A stretch of DNA of 64,000 bases from Epidermidibacterium keratini (GTDB lineage Bacteria > Actinomycetota > Actinomycetes > Mycobacteriales > Antricoccaceae). Made by a program: the position numbers and the translations under genes. The notes beneath the pieces were generated by a model. The model was given only the letters and a program-made list of their open reading frames with translations. It was not told where the DNA came from and ran no database searches. This document shows positions 54,001-61,628 of this stretch, one piece after another. How positions within the stretch are numbered: position 1 is the stretch's first letter; each line of letters starts with the position of its first letter. The stretch covers positions 1,426,001-1,490,000 of the forward strand of contig NZ_CP047156.1 in NCBI RefSeq assembly GCF_009834025.1, given 5' to 3'.

Positions 54001-54621
54001 CCACAGCCCGGTGAAGCGCGACATCGCGACAGCGTGCAGACCGAGATCGAGGATGTCTTGGGAGTCTGACGGTGACAGCACCGTCATGCCCATCTCGGCC
54101 ATCGCGATCTCCGAGCCCGACGGCACGGTCGAGGACTTCGCGATCGCGTCGTCGCCGACGAGTGCGACGGCACCGCCCTTGGGATGGGTACCGCCGAGGG
54201 CGGAGTGCCGAAGAGCATCGGTCGCGCGGTCCAGGCCGGGGGCCTTTCCGTACCAAAGCCCGACGACGCCTTCCTTGTTGGCCGACTTCAGCCCAGGCGC
54301 GAGCTGCGTGCCCTGCACCGCGTTGGCGGCGAGCTCCTCGTTGAGACCGGGCTGGTGGACGACGCCGTACTTGTCGAGCAGCTTGCGCTGGCGGATCAGC
54401 TCGAGGTCGTAGCCGGCCAGCGGCGAGCCTTCGTAGCCGGAGACGAAAACCGCGGTGTTCATCCCGGAGCGCTCGTCCATTCGCCGGATATCCAGCGGCA
54501 ACCGCACCAGGGCTTGCACACCCGTCAGGTAGATCGAGCCGTCTTCGACGTCGTAGCGATCGCTGAGCTTGCGCGGCGACGGAACGGTCAGGCCTCGGTG
54601 CTGTTCGATATCTTCAGGCAC
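51049..54621 (-). CDS. Indolepyruvate ferredoxin oxidoreductase, IorA-IorB fusion
   Basis: The 1190-residue protein fuses the TPP-dependent alpha part and the gamma/beta part. RTPYFCSGCPHNRSTVVPAG is near 445 and the TPP motif QNIGDGTFHHSG near 518. Ferredoxin-type cysteines are in CEGCGDCGDKSNC near 655 and CNKDYSCLDGDC. The second half carries LGIGGTGIVTVSAIVAQAG near 740. It oxidatively decarboxylates arylpyruvates or other 2-oxo acids to acyl-CoA with ferredoxin. GGAGG lies 8 nt before GTG 54621. Expected oxygen-sensitive Fe-S clusters notwithstanding, the family occurs in aerobic actinobacteria. Confidence 0.95.
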   Translation of the reverse strand: MPEDIEQHRGLTVPSPRKLSDRYDVEDGSIYLTGVQALVRLPLDIRRMDERSGMNTAVFVSGYEGSPLAGYDLELIRQRKLLDKYGVVHQPGLNEELAANAVQGTQLAPGLKSANKEGVVGLWYGKAPGLDRATDALRHSALGGTHPKGGAVALVGDDAIAKSSTVPSGSEIAMAEMGMTVLSPSDSQDILDLGLHAVAMSRFTGLWTGLKIATNVADGAGSAQVSPDRIKILIPDNTFDGVPYVHEPTARLLPPYLARLEETQLGERLELARRYGDANGLNKRQGSVNAKIGIVTHGIAYLDVMEGLAQLGIGEAELDKYGISIFKLGMVHPLIPDEIDDFTRDLDEVIVVEEKRNFVESAIKDLLYNVDNAPTVVGKFDDQRRPLLRSNHDLGADLIAMALAKRLSTRLDIPSVNEFLAAKLSPPVESPSTRKLLPLIPRTPYFCSGCPHNRSTVVPAGSTVGAGIGCHAMALFLDEDRVGDLLGTAQMGGEGAPWIGIEPFVDDKHLFQNIGDGTFHHSGSLAVRATVAAGVNVTYKLLYNSAVAMTGGQEAVGGMTVPELCQMLLAEGVKKIVVTTEDLADYKGVKLPKGVDVRHRDKLMETQEELAAIKGVTVLIHDQECATELRRKRKRKIVEEPPERIFINQRVCEGCGDCGDKSNCLSVQPVETEFGRKTQIHQPSCNKDYSCLDGDCPSFISIIPGQQAKEQKIVAPPIEASELPDPQVNVPEEEFSIRFLGIGGTGIVTVSAIVAQAGIIAGRHVRTLDQLGLAQKGGAVISDIKIGAEPIDAANKISKGACDLYIVCDLLVGATDGNLEITGPDKTIAVINKAHTPTGAMVADTGVLFPGDDATVGKINDATRAEHNTVVDARLATLGLFGDDQFANVFMVGVAFQAGALPIPAEAIEEAIRLNGVAVDMNIQAFRRGRQLVSDRVAINEAVDALGLDHLRPAKAEEFTPSNAAVALVRKLGGAADSELRRLVTLRASELEAYQNKAYAKEYVEYVEKVRAAEEQFGSEELAENVAKYLFKLMAYKDEYEVARLSLDAKLAHDIKATFGDDASYSFRLHPPMLRALGMDSKIAIPAGVGHKTFQALYAMRKLRGTKLDPFGRAHVRKVERELIGEYRDEMDGVLRGLRAGNHPVAVQIAGLPDIIRGYEEIKLGNVEKYRQQLGAMKKNFTASGTPVSR

Positions 54622-54722
54622 GGGGTTACCTCCAGGGAACGGCGCACGGATCTCGCGCGATAGACGTCGTCCGGACCCGCAAAGACTGGATCGCAGTGCG
54701 TCGCGGTCCCGGTTAATGACCA

Positions 54723-54739
54723 CTAACTTAGCCGGTTAG
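54723..54739. promoter_or_regulatory. CTAAC-N7-GTTAG dyad upstream of IPOR
   Basis: A short dyad, CTAAC-TTAGCCG-GTTAG, lies 102-118 bp upstream of the leftward IPOR start. It resembles the nested TAGC/GCTA operator of the CaiB-like gene, so a common regulator is possible. Confidence 0.4.
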
Positions 54740-54809
54740 GTGTCTCACGTCACCCTAACCCCCGGCGAGTGAGTCGTGCTCGTTGCCGAACGCGCCGCAG
54801 CGCAGCGAA

Positions 54810-55592
54810 TCAGCCGCGCAGATAGAGAAGTTGCGCCTGCACCGATAGTTCGGCCGCGTCCCAGTTTTCCTTCGGCACGTCGGTGTAGACGTGCTCGACG
54901 ACCTGGCGCGCGCTCGCGTCATCGCCGAGTACGCCGAGCGCGTCACGCACCTGCTGCAGTCGCTGGTCGCGGTGCTCCAGGTACATCTCCGCGATCGCGC
55001 CCGTCGAGTCGAGCTCGGGGCCGTGGCCGGGAAGTGCGGCATGGCTTGGATACTCCGTCAGCGCCCGCAACGAGGACAGGTAGTCGCCGAGTACGCCGTC
55101 CGGGTAGGCCACGACCGTCGTACCCCGCCCGAGGATGGTGTCGCCGGTCAGCACCGCCGGATCGGTCTCGTCGTCGACGACCAGGCAGATCGAGTCCGAC
55201 GTATGACCTGGGGTGTGCTGCACCCGCAGCCGCAGACCGGCGTCCTCGATCACCTCGCCGTCGGTCAGCGGCTCGCCGCCGACGCAGAACTCCGGGTCGT
55301 AGGACCGCACGGGCGCACTGACCAGCTCGCTGAACTCTGCGCGCGACTCGGAGTGGTCGTCATGGCGATGTGTCAGCAGCACGAGCGAGATCGGGCCGGC
55401 CGCGGCCACGATTTGCTCCAGGTGCTCGCGATCGCCGGGGCCCGGATCGACCACGATCGCCGATGGGGCGCCGGGAGCTCGCAGCACCCACGTGTTGGTG
55501 CCGTCGAGCGTCATGATGCCGGGGTTGTTGGCCAGCACGACCGATGCGTAGGGCGTGACTGTGCGCGGCTGTTCGTAGAGCGGGTGGGACAT
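54810..55592 (-). CDS. Metallo-beta-lactamase-fold hydrolase
   Basis: The 260-residue protein has the metal motif LLTHRHDDHSE (HxHxDH). Further ligand His are in VQHTPGHTSDSI and LPGHGPELD, and the bridging Asp is in VLTGDTILGRG. GTNTWVLR near residue 32 and a C-terminal helical domain match LACTB2/Rv3677c-like proteins, which act as RNA endonucleases or thioester hydrolases. AAGGAG precedes ATG 55592. Position mirrors Rv3677c beside RidA. Confidence 0.93.
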   Translation of the reverse strand: MSHPLYEQPRTVTPYASVVLANNPGIMTLDGTNTWVLRAPGAPSAIVVDPGPGDREHLEQIVAAAGPISLVLLTHRHDDHSESRAEFSELVSAPVRSYDPEFCVGGEPLTDGEVIEDAGLRLRVQHTPGHTSDSICLVVDDETDPAVLTGDTILGRGTTVVAYPDGVLGDYLSSLRALTEYPSHAALPGHGPELDSTGAIAEMYLEHRDQRLQQVRDALGVLGDDASARQVVEHVYTDVPKENWDAAELSVQAQLLYLRG

Positions 55593-55617
55593 GTGCGCTC
55601 CTTAGATGTGCTGGCAG

Positions 55618-56424
55618 CTAGTCGATCCGGATGGCCGGGCGCATGAGCGACCCGTCCGGCATCTGCACGTAGTTGGTGCCCTCGTGGCGCACCAGCGTCG
55701 GCTGGATCGGGGTGATCGGACGCGGCGGTGCAGCCGCGAGCGCCTCGTCCGTGGTTTCGAACTTCGACAGGTCGCGCAGCGTGAAGATCGTCGGCGGCAT
55801 CATCGTGCGCTCGCCGGCGTCGGCCTGCGCGATCGCGTCATGGACGCCGACCCACTCGGCGAGGTCGTACTCGCCGTGGATCTCCCGCGGGTGCACACCC
55901 TCGGGCACCTTCATCAGGAAGAACCGGGTGTCGTAGCGGCGCGGCTCGGCTTCCGGCGTGATCCAGTGCGCCCACGGCGCGACCAGATCGGCACGCAAGA
56001 CCAGACCGCGACGCTGCAGGAGCTCAGAGAGCGAGTGCTCGCGGTTTACCAGGGCGACCCGCTCAGCCTCCCACTCGTCGCTGGAGACGTCGAAGACCTC
56101 ACCGCCGGGCTCGGTCGCGAGCAGTACGCCGACCTCCTCGAAGGTCTCGCGCACAGCCGCTGCGACGAGTGCCTTCGCAAGCTTCTCGTCACAGGCGAAC
56201 GCATCGGCCCAGAAGGAAGGCCCCGGACCGACCCACTCGAAGTCTGCGTCGATGTCGCGCGGATCGACGCCCCCGCCGGGGTAGGCCGTCATGCCACCGG
56301 CAAACGGCATGCCCTTGACCCGGCGGATGAGATAGACCTCGAGGCCGGCATCGCCGTCACGCACGCACAGCACCGTGGAGGCGGCTTTGGGCACGGCCGG
56401 CGTACTCGTCTGCTCCGACGTCAC
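55618..56424 (-). CDS. NUDIX hydrolase (NUDT19-like, long)
   Basis: The 268-residue protein has MTAYPGGGVDPRDID and the NUDIX Glu-rich helix AAVRETFEEVGVLLATEPGG. An insert of about 45 residues lies between them, typical of NUDT19/Rv-type CoA diphosphatases. GTG 56424 overlaps the RidA stop (GTGA). A CoA or nucleoside diphosphate substrate is likely. It is co-transcribed with RidA, DUF4177 and probably MBL. Confidence 0.88.
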   Translation of the reverse strand: MTSEQTSTPAVPKAASTVLCVRDGDAGLEVYLIRRVKGMPFAGGMTAYPGGGVDPRDIDADFEWVGPGPSFWADAFACDEKLAKALVAAAVRETFEEVGVLLATEPGGEVFDVSSDEWEAERVALVNREHSLSELLQRRGLVLRADLVAPWAHWITPEAEPRRYDTRFFLMKVPEGVHPREIHGEYDLAEWVGVHDAIAQADAGERTMMPPTIFTLRDLSKFETTDEALAAAPPRPITPIQPTLVRHEGTNYVQMPDGSLMRPAIRID

Positions 56425-56879
56425 GAAGCCACCGCCACCACGAGCTCGACCTCGACCGGAGTGTCGGCCGGCAGTACGGCGACACCGACGGCCGAGCGCG
56501 CGTGCTCGCCGGCAGGCCCGAAGACCTCGCCGAGTAGCTCGCTGGCGCCGTTGATGACCTTTGGCTGGCCGGTAAACGACGGGTCGCTCGCGACGAACCC
56601 GACGACCTTCACGACCCGCTCGACCTTGTCGAGACCGACGAGCGCGTCGATCGCGGCGAGCGCGTTGATCGCACACATCCGCGCATCGTCGTACGCGTCC
56701 TCCGGGCTCACCTCGGCGCCAACTTTGCCGGTGCGGCGCAGCTTTCCGTCGACAAACGGCAGCTGGCCGGAGGTATAGACGAGCGTGCCGTTTTGCAGCG
56801 CGGGCACGTAGGCGCCGGCCGGCTTGGCCACCGGCGGCAGCTCGATCTCGAGCTCGGCCAGGCGCTCTTTTGCCGTCAT
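56421..56879 (-). CDS. RidA-family enamine/imine deaminase
   Basis: The 152-residue protein has YTSGQLPFVDGKLRRTGKVG, ARMCAINALAAIDALVGLDK with the conserved Arg/Asn region, VVKVVGFVASDPSF and HARSAVGVAVLPADTPVEVE. It is longer than core RidA (about 130) with an N-terminal 20-residue extension, as in the Rv3678c-like subgroup. It removes reactive enamines. ATG 56879 overlaps the DUF4177 stop (ATGA). Confidence 0.92.
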   Translation of the reverse strand: MTAKERLAELEIELPPVAKPAGAYVPALQNGTLVYTSGQLPFVDGKLRRTGKVGAEVSPEDAYDDARMCAINALAAIDALVGLDKVERVVKVVGFVASDPSFTGQPKVINGASELLGEVFGPAGEHARSAVGVAVLPADTPVEVELVVAVAS

Positions 56880-57040
56880 TGCTTCGGCCGTTTCATGAAG
56901 GCGACCAGCTGCTCGCCGGTCGGGCCCGGGGTGATCGCGACGAGCTCCCAGCCGTCGGAGCCCCACTGGTCGAGGATCTGCTTGGTCGCGTGCGTCAACA
57001 ACGGGACGGTGGAGTACTCCCACTTGGTCAGTTCAGCCAT
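56876..57040 (-). CDS. DUF4177 small protein
   Basis: This 54-residue protein starts at ATG 57040 (MAELTKWEYSTVPLLTHATK), followed by QILDQWGSDGWELVAITPGP and a basic end. WEY near the N terminus and the GWELV core are the DUF4177 signature. It heads the leftward RidA/NUDIX operon and overlaps RidA by 4 bp. Orthologues occupy the same place upstream of the RidA gene in mycobacteria. Function unknown. Confidence 0.85.
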   Translation of the reverse strand: MAELTKWEYSTVPLLTHATKQILDQWGSDGWELVAITPGPTGEQLVAFMKRPKQ

Positions 57041-57102
57041 GCCCGCAGTCTAGGCGCCCGAGTAGGGTGGCCGAAAAGGTGAGGCATGCGAAGGAGTTCG
57101 CG

Positions 57103-57909
57103 ATGGTCGACGTACATCTGTCCCCGCCCAACGTCCCCGACCAGCCGGTGGCCGGTGCGTATGACTGGCCGGACATCATCGAGCGGCTAAACCGCCTGCT
57201 ACGCCTGCGAACCACGCCCATCGGCATGAAGATGTTCGAGACCGTTGGCGAGATGGAGGCGGTGCCGCGAGTACGCCGCCCCACCGCGATCCACACCACC
57301 GACCAGATCGTCGCGCAGGCTGCGCGCCTCGGCTGGACCGTCGGCATCACGATGGACGACCTCGTGGGCGCGCAGTGCGGTGCGGTGATCGGGCTGCACC
57401 GGCAGGACGAGGAGTGGAAGTCCGGCAAGCGGATGGCCGGCGTCTGGTTCGAGGACATTGAGGACTCGCACAAGCACCAGGTCGCGATGGACACCGTCCC
57501 CTACGGCAAGTACGCCGCGATGGCGGTCTCGCCGATCTCCAGCGGCCGGCTCGACCCGCCGGACGTCGTACTCATCTATGCCACGCCCGCCCAGACGATC
57601 CTGATGATCAACGGCCTGCAGTGGACGGGCTTTTCAAAGTTCGACTTCGGTTGCGTGGGCGAGTCGTCGTGTGCGGACTCGTGGGGCAAGGCGCTCTCGA
57701 CCGGCGAGCCGTCGGTGTCGATCCCCTGCTACGCCGAGCGGCGGTACGGCGGCGTACTCGAAGACGAGCTGCTCATGGCACTGCCGCCTAAGTTCCTGCC
57801 GAAGATGCTCGATGGGCTGGATTCGCTGTCGCGTAACGGGCTGCGCTATCCCATTCCGCAGTACGGCATCCAGCAAGACGTCCGCGCCGGCATGTCCGCC
57901 AGCTACTAG
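57103..57909 (+). CDS. DUF169-family protein
   Basis: The 268-residue protein has RLNRLLRLRTTPIGMKMFET, a Cys in DDLVGAQCGAVIGL and the late FGCVGESSCADSWGKALSTG, then SIPCYAERRYGG. The conserved cysteines could bind a metal or Fe-S centre. DUF169 is common in anaerobes and some actinobacteria. GAAGGAG precedes ATG 57103. It is divergent from DUF4177 across 62 bp. Function unknown. Confidence 0.85.
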   Translation: MVDVHLSPPNVPDQPVAGAYDWPDIIERLNRLLRLRTTPIGMKMFETVGEMEAVPRVRRPTAIHTTDQIVAQAARLGWTVGITMDDLVGAQCGAVIGLHRQDEEWKSGKRMAGVWFEDIEDSHKHQVAMDTVPYGKYAAMAVSPISSGRLDPPDVVLIYATPAQTILMINGLQWTGFSKFDFGCVGESSCADSWGKALSTGEPSVSIPCYAERRYGGVLEDELLMALPPKFLPKMLDGLDSLSRNGLRYPIPQYGIQQDVRAGMSASY

Positions 57910-57914
57910 CGCAT

Positions 57915-57965
57915 TTCGATGGTCGAGCAGGCGCGAGTCCCCAAGGGCGAGCGCCGGTTGCTTGG
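57915..57965. repeat. Partial copy of the dispersed TCGAG-type repeat
   Basis: GGTCGAGCAGGCGCGAG and GGCGAGCGCCGGTTG match the inverted end of the repeat block at 50740-51044 (GGTCGAGCAGGCGCGAG, GGCGAGCGCCGGTTG). It lies just after the DUF169 stop. Confidence 0.65.
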
Positions 57966-58062
57966 ACCACTCCCAGCCCCGGGCCTTAGGTGTGGCGGAT
58001 TGCAGGTTAGACCAAGCAATCGCTCACACCTTGTCGGCGTACGCCGGCCACTCGACCAGGTG

Positions 58063-58115
58063 GGCGATTGCGGCTCGCCATCACCTTCGCTAGCGTGATT
58101 GCGACTCGCAATCAC
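58063..58115. promoter_or_regulatory. Tandem operators GTGATTGCGA-C-TCGCAATCAC
   Basis: A perfect 10-bp-arm dyad at 58095-58115 lies 13 bp before the reductase start. A degenerate copy, GCGATTGCGGCTCGCCATCA, lies about 32 bp upstream (58065-58085). No regulator gene is adjacent, so the binding protein must be encoded elsewhere. Confidence 0.75.
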
Positions 58116-58128
58116 TCAAGGGGACCCC

Positions 58129-58773
58129 ATGCCGCAACTACTTCGCCTGCAAAACTTCGGCGTCTCGCGCGATGGCTTCGGTGCCGGCGAGGGCCAGTCC
58201 CTGGAGCACCCGTTCGGACATGCCAACCCGGCGGACCTTGTCGGGTGGTGCTTCGCGACCGCAAGCTGGGTCAACCGCACCGATCCGGGCGGTTCGCGCG
58301 GTCTCGACGACTACTTCACCCGCGACTTCACCAACAACATCGGCGCCGAGATCATGGGACGCAACAAGTTCGGTCCTCAGCGCGGCCCGTGGCCCGACGA
58401 CGACTGGCGCGGCTGGTGGGGTGACGAGCCGCCGTTTCACACCCCGGTGTTCGTGCTGACGCACTACCCACGCGAGCCGATGCAGGTTGGCGAGACGACG
58501 TTTTACTTCATTGACGCAGCACCGGACGAGGCACTTGAGCAGGCCAAAGCCGCAGCCGGCGACAAAGACGTGCGTCTTGGTGGAGGAGTCGCCACTGTCA
58601 GAGAGTTCGTCGAGGCGGGTCTCATCGACACGCTGCACATCGCCGTCGCGCCTGTCGAGCTAGGTCGCGGCGAGCGCCTGTGGACCGGACCGACCGAGCT
58701 CGACGACCGGTATCACCATGACGTCGTGCCCAGCTCCAGCGGCGTGACCCACCACCTGTACTGGCGCGACTAG
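58129..58773 (+). CDS. RibD C-terminal/dihydrofolate reductase-like protein
   Basis: The 214-residue protein has the YyaP/YwjB-type pattern: FATASWVNRTD, AEIMGRNKFGPQRGPWPDDD, PVFVLTHYPREPMQVGETTF, VRLGGGVATVREFVEAGLID and HIAVAPVELGRGERLW. It is a probable NADPH-dependent reductase of unknown substrate. AAGGGG lies before ATG 58129. Strong dyads in front point to tight control. Confidence 0.9.
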   Translation: MPQLLRLQNFGVSRDGFGAGEGQSLEHPFGHANPADLVGWCFATASWVNRTDPGGSRGLDDYFTRDFTNNIGAEIMGRNKFGPQRGPWPDDDWRGWWGDEPPFHTPVFVLTHYPREPMQVGETTFYFIDAAPDEALEQAKAAAGDKDVRLGGGVATVREFVEAGLIDTLHIAVAPVELGRGERLWTGPTELDDRYHHDVVPSSSGVTHHLYWRD

Positions 58774-58858
58774 CACCGCCTCGACCTTGCGGTGGCCTTA
58801 GCCACAGGCCCGCCAACTCACCGGACCCAACCCCGCCATACGCACTACATTTGATGGT
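58774..58858. promoter_or_regulatory. Hairpin terminator and leaderless arsA1 promoter
   Basis: CACCGC/GCGGTG form a small hairpin just after the reductase stop. TACATT ends 7 nt before GTG 58859, giving a leaderless start for the first ArsA-like gene. Confidence 0.5.
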
Positions 58859-59851
58859 GTGAGTTGGTGGAGCGATGCCCGGCTGCATGTCGTGACCGGC
58901 AAGGGCGGAACGGGCAAGACGACGGTCGCGGCGGCGCTCGCGATCGCGCTCGCGGCCGGCGGCAAGCGCACCCTGCTCGTCGAGGTCGAAAACCGCCAGG
59001 GCGTCGCGCAGCTTTTCTCGATCCCGCCGCTGCCGTACGGCGAGCGACCCATCGCGGCAGCGCCGCGCGACGGACGCGTCGACGCACTCGCCGTCGAGCC
59101 CGAAGCCGCGCTCATCGAGTACCTCGACATGTTCTACAACCTCGGACGGGCCGGCGGGATGCTGCGCCGCGTCGGGGCCATCGACTTCGCCACGGCTGTG
59201 GCACCCGGCCTTCGCGATGTGCTGCTCACCGGCAAGGTCAAAGAGGCGACGACCCGAGTCGAAAACGGCTCGCGGGTGTACGACGCCGTCGTACTCGACG
59301 CGCCACCGACCGGACGCATCGGCCGCTTCCTCAACGTCACCGCCGAGGTCGCCGACCTCGCCCGAGTCGGGCCGATCAAGAAGCAGTCCGAGGGCGTCAT
59401 GTCGCTGCTGCGTTCGGACCGGACGGCGATCCACCTCGTCACGCTGCTCGAAGCGATGCCGGTGCAAGAGACCCTCGACGCGGCCGCAGAGCTGCGCGAG
59501 AGCGGTCTTGATGTCGCCTCCGTCATCATCAACATGGCCACCGAGCCGGAGATGTCGCCGGGTGAACTCGCGCGCATCGACCGGGACGGCGTACCGCTCG
59601 AGCTGCTTCGCGACGGCCTAGCCGAAGGCAAGGTCGACCCTGCCGTGACCGACGCCCTCGCCGAGGAACTGAAGGAGTACGCCGCCCGCTACCACGCAGA
59701 GCAGCAGGCGCGCGCCGTACTGCCCGAGCTCGGGGTGCCGATCATCGAGCTGCCGCGGCTCAACCGCGTGATGAACCACGACGCCGTCTACGACCTGGCC
59801 GATGTCATCACTGAACAGTCCGCCGACTACGTCGAGACTGAGGCCCTATGA
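58859..59851 (+). CDS. ArsA/GET3-type ATPase, first of pair (Rv3679-like)
   Basis: The 330-residue protein has the deviant Walker A motif GKGGTGKTTVAAALA (residues about 14-28). The switch region has VVLDAPPTGRIGRFLNVTAE, and the A-loop VASVIINMATEPE. In mycobacteria the Rv3679/Rv3680 pair forms a heterocomplex ATPase involved in tolerance to glycerol/small molecules. It lacks the ArsA arsenite cysteine triad. Its stop overlaps the next ATG (ATGA). Followed by arsA2, whiB and ponA in conserved order. Confidence 0.92.
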   Translation: MSWWSDARLHVVTGKGGTGKTTVAAALAIALAAGGKRTLLVEVENRQGVAQLFSIPPLPYGERPIAAAPRDGRVDALAVEPEAALIEYLDMFYNLGRAGGMLRRVGAIDFATAVAPGLRDVLLTGKVKEATTRVENGSRVYDAVVLDAPPTGRIGRFLNVTAEVADLARVGPIKKQSEGVMSLLRSDRTAIHLVTLLEAMPVQETLDAAAELRESGLDVASVIINMATEPEMSPGELARIDRDGVPLELLRDGLAEGKVDPAVTDALAEELKEYAARYHAEQQARAVLPELGVPIIELPRLNRVMNHDAVYDLADVITEQSADYVETEAL

Positions 59852-61020
59852 CCCGCCCGAGGCAGACGCTGCGTCCCCGTTCGGCGACGCGGCTCGACAT
59901 CGACGAGCTGCTCGGCAGCGAACAGACCCGAGTAGTGGTGTGCTGCGGCGCCGGCGGAGTCGGCAAGACGACGACCTCCGCCGCAATCGCGCTGCGGGCC
60001 GCTGACCAGGGTCGCAAGGTCGTCGTACTCACCATCGACCCGGCCAAGCGCCTCGCGCAGTCGCTGGGCATCGAGCAGCTCGACAACACACCCCGACGTG
60101 TCGCCGCCGCGGGCGAGCACGGCGGCGAGCTCTACGCGATGATGCTCGACATGAAGAGCACGTTCGATGAGATCGTGCTCGAGCACACCGACGAAGAACG
60201 CGCCCAGCAGATCTTCGACAACCCCTTCTACCAAACGCTCTCCTCGTCTTTCGCCGGCACGCAGGAATACATGGCGATGGAGAAGCTAGGGCAGCTCGTG
60301 CAGAAGGACGAGTGGGACCTGATCATCGTCGACACGCCACCGAGCCGGTCGGCTCTGGACTTTTTGGACGCCCCGGAGCGGATGGCGCGCTTCCTCGACG
60401 GCCGCGTGCTGCGAGCACTGCTGGCGCCGGCGAAGTCCGGCAGCCGCATGTCGCTGAAGCTGGTCAGCGCCGGAATGGGCATCTTCACCAAGGTGCTCAC
60501 CAAGATCATCGGCGGACAGGTCCTCAACGACATCTCGGCGTTCGTCGGCTCCCTCGACACCATGTTCGGCGGTTTCCGCACCCGCGCCCAGGCGACCTAC
60601 AACCTGCTACGCGAGCCGGGTACGTCGTTCCTCGTGGTCGCCACGCCCGAGCCAGACGCGCTCCGCGAGGCGTCGTACTTCGTTGATCGTCTCGTCGGCG
60701 AGCAGATGCCGCTCGGCGGCGTCGTACTCAACCGGGTCCACAACGCCGCGGCGCCCCAGCTGGGTGCGAAGAAGAGCCGCGAGATCGCCGACCAGCTCTG
60801 GCCCGACGATGCTGAGCCGACCGAGGGCGGTGCGCTGGCCGCCGCCGCGCTGCGCGTGCATGCTGACCGCGTCGAGCTGGCCTTGCGCGAGCAGCAGCTG
60901 ACCTCTGGATTCACCGACAGCCACAGCGGTGTCGCGATCGGCGAGATCGCCGCGTTGGACTCCGACGCGCACGATCTCGGTGACCTGCGCGAGATCGGCG
61001 ACCGGCTCGCCGACAGTTGA
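59848..61020 (+). CDS. ArsA/GET3-type ATPase, second of pair (Rv3680-like)
   Basis: The 390-residue protein has Walker A CCGAGGVGKTTTSAAIAL (residues about 31-48), TIDPAKRLAQSLGIEQLDNT and switch motif LIIVDTPPSRSALDFLDAPE. A hydrophobic central stretch LKLVSAGMGIFTKVLTKIIG may contact the membrane or a client. Translationally coupled to the first ATPase. The pair probably binds and shuttles an unknown tail-anchored or small-molecule client. Confidence 0.92.
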   Translation: MTRPRQTLRPRSATRLDIDELLGSEQTRVVVCCGAGGVGKTTTSAAIALRAADQGRKVVVLTIDPAKRLAQSLGIEQLDNTPRRVAAAGEHGGELYAMMLDMKSTFDEIVLEHTDEERAQQIFDNPFYQTLSSSFAGTQEYMAMEKLGQLVQKDEWDLIIVDTPPSRSALDFLDAPERMARFLDGRVLRALLAPAKSGSRMSLKLVSAGMGIFTKVLTKIIGGQVLNDISAFVGSLDTMFGGFRTRAQATYNLLREPGTSFLVVATPEPDALREASYFVDRLVGEQMPLGGVVLNRVHNAAAPQLGAKKSREIADQLWPDDAEPTEGGALAAAALRVHADRVELALREQQLTSGFTDSHSGVAIGEIAALDSDAHDLGDLREIGDRLADS

Positions 61021-61085
61021 CCGACCGCTTCCTCGAAGCAACGACGGCGCGCCAGCGGACAAACCGCGCCTGTCACGCCCCTCAC

Positions 61086-61140
61086 CTGCGGTGGAACCGG
61101 ACACCCTACGGCGCCCGTAGGGTGTCCGGTTCCACCGCAG
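61086..61140. terminator. 55-bp palindrome of the CTGCGG family after arsA2
   Basis: Perfect 25-bp arms at 61086-61110 and 61116-61140 with a 5-nt loop. It is the relative of 36595-36649 with a compensated base pair. Confidence 0.75.
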
Positions 61141-61171
61141 ATCGCGCGGGCTGGCCGCCAAAGGACAAGCC

Positions 61172-61269
61172 ACGGCCCCGGCCCACTGTCCCCCACGAAC
61201 CAGTGACCCGGGGCCGTAAAACGGGCCATCCCGCGGGGCCCTACCCTCCAGGGTCCCGTGGGATGGCCC
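61172..61269. terminator. Two stacked GC-rich hairpins between convergent arsA2 and whiB
   Basis: ACGGCCCCGG/CCGGGGCCGT (61172-61181, 61208-61217) with an inner CACTG/CAGTG, then GGGCCATCCC/GGGATGGCCC (61223-61232, 61260-61269) with an inner GGGGCCCT-type stem. Together with the preceding palindrome, three hairpins separate the convergent genes. Confidence 0.65.
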
Positions 61270-61313
61270 GATGGCTTCCCCCGTATTCCGGTCGACGTAG
61301 CGACCGGAAGCTG

Positions 61314-61628
61314 TTATGCGCCGCGCGCCTCCTGGGCCTTGCTCAGTAGCAGGGCCCGCCAGGAACGGACGTCTGGGTTGCGCCGCAGCATCGCCCGGCG
61401 CTCACGTTCGGTTGCCCCGCCCCACACGCCGAACTCGGTCTTGTTATCCAAGGCGTCGGCAAGGCATTCCAACTGCACCGGGCAGCCAGAGCAGATCTTC
61501 TTTGCCTGATGCTGCGCGGCACCCTGGACGAAAAGTTCCTCGGGATCGGTTCCCATGCAGCGCGCCTGAGATGCCCACTCGGACATTGAGCTCCGGGGTG
61601 CATCGGTGAACACGATGGTGCTTGCCAT
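61314..61628 (-). CDS. whiB: WhiB-family iron-sulfur regulator (WhiB4-like by position)
   Basis: The 104-residue protein has four [4Fe-4S] cysteines: one in SQARCMGTDPEELF and three in KKICSGCPVQLECLADALDN (C-x2-C-x5-C). The GVWGGATERERRAML turn and a basic C terminus bind sigma factor/DNA. Position between the ArsA pair and the PBP gene matches Rv3681c (whiB4), a redox-responsive regulator. GAGGAGG precedes ATG 61628. Confidence 0.94.
   Translation of the reverse strand: MASTIVFTDAPRSSMSEWASQARCMGTDPEELFVQGAAQHQAKKICSGCPVQLECLADALDNKTEFGVWGGATERERRAMLRRNPDVRSWRALLLSKAQEARGA

Noticed and set aside
51034-54069. Two long forward-strand frames across the IPOR gene
   Set aside because: They are antisense shadows of a clearly conserved 1190-residue protein. 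No ribosome sites, no known motifs.
58859-61020. ArsA-like pair as an arsenic efflux system
   Set aside because: No arsB, arsR or arsD is nearby, the arsenite cysteine triad is not visible, and the gene order matches the Rv3679-Rv3680 ATPases.
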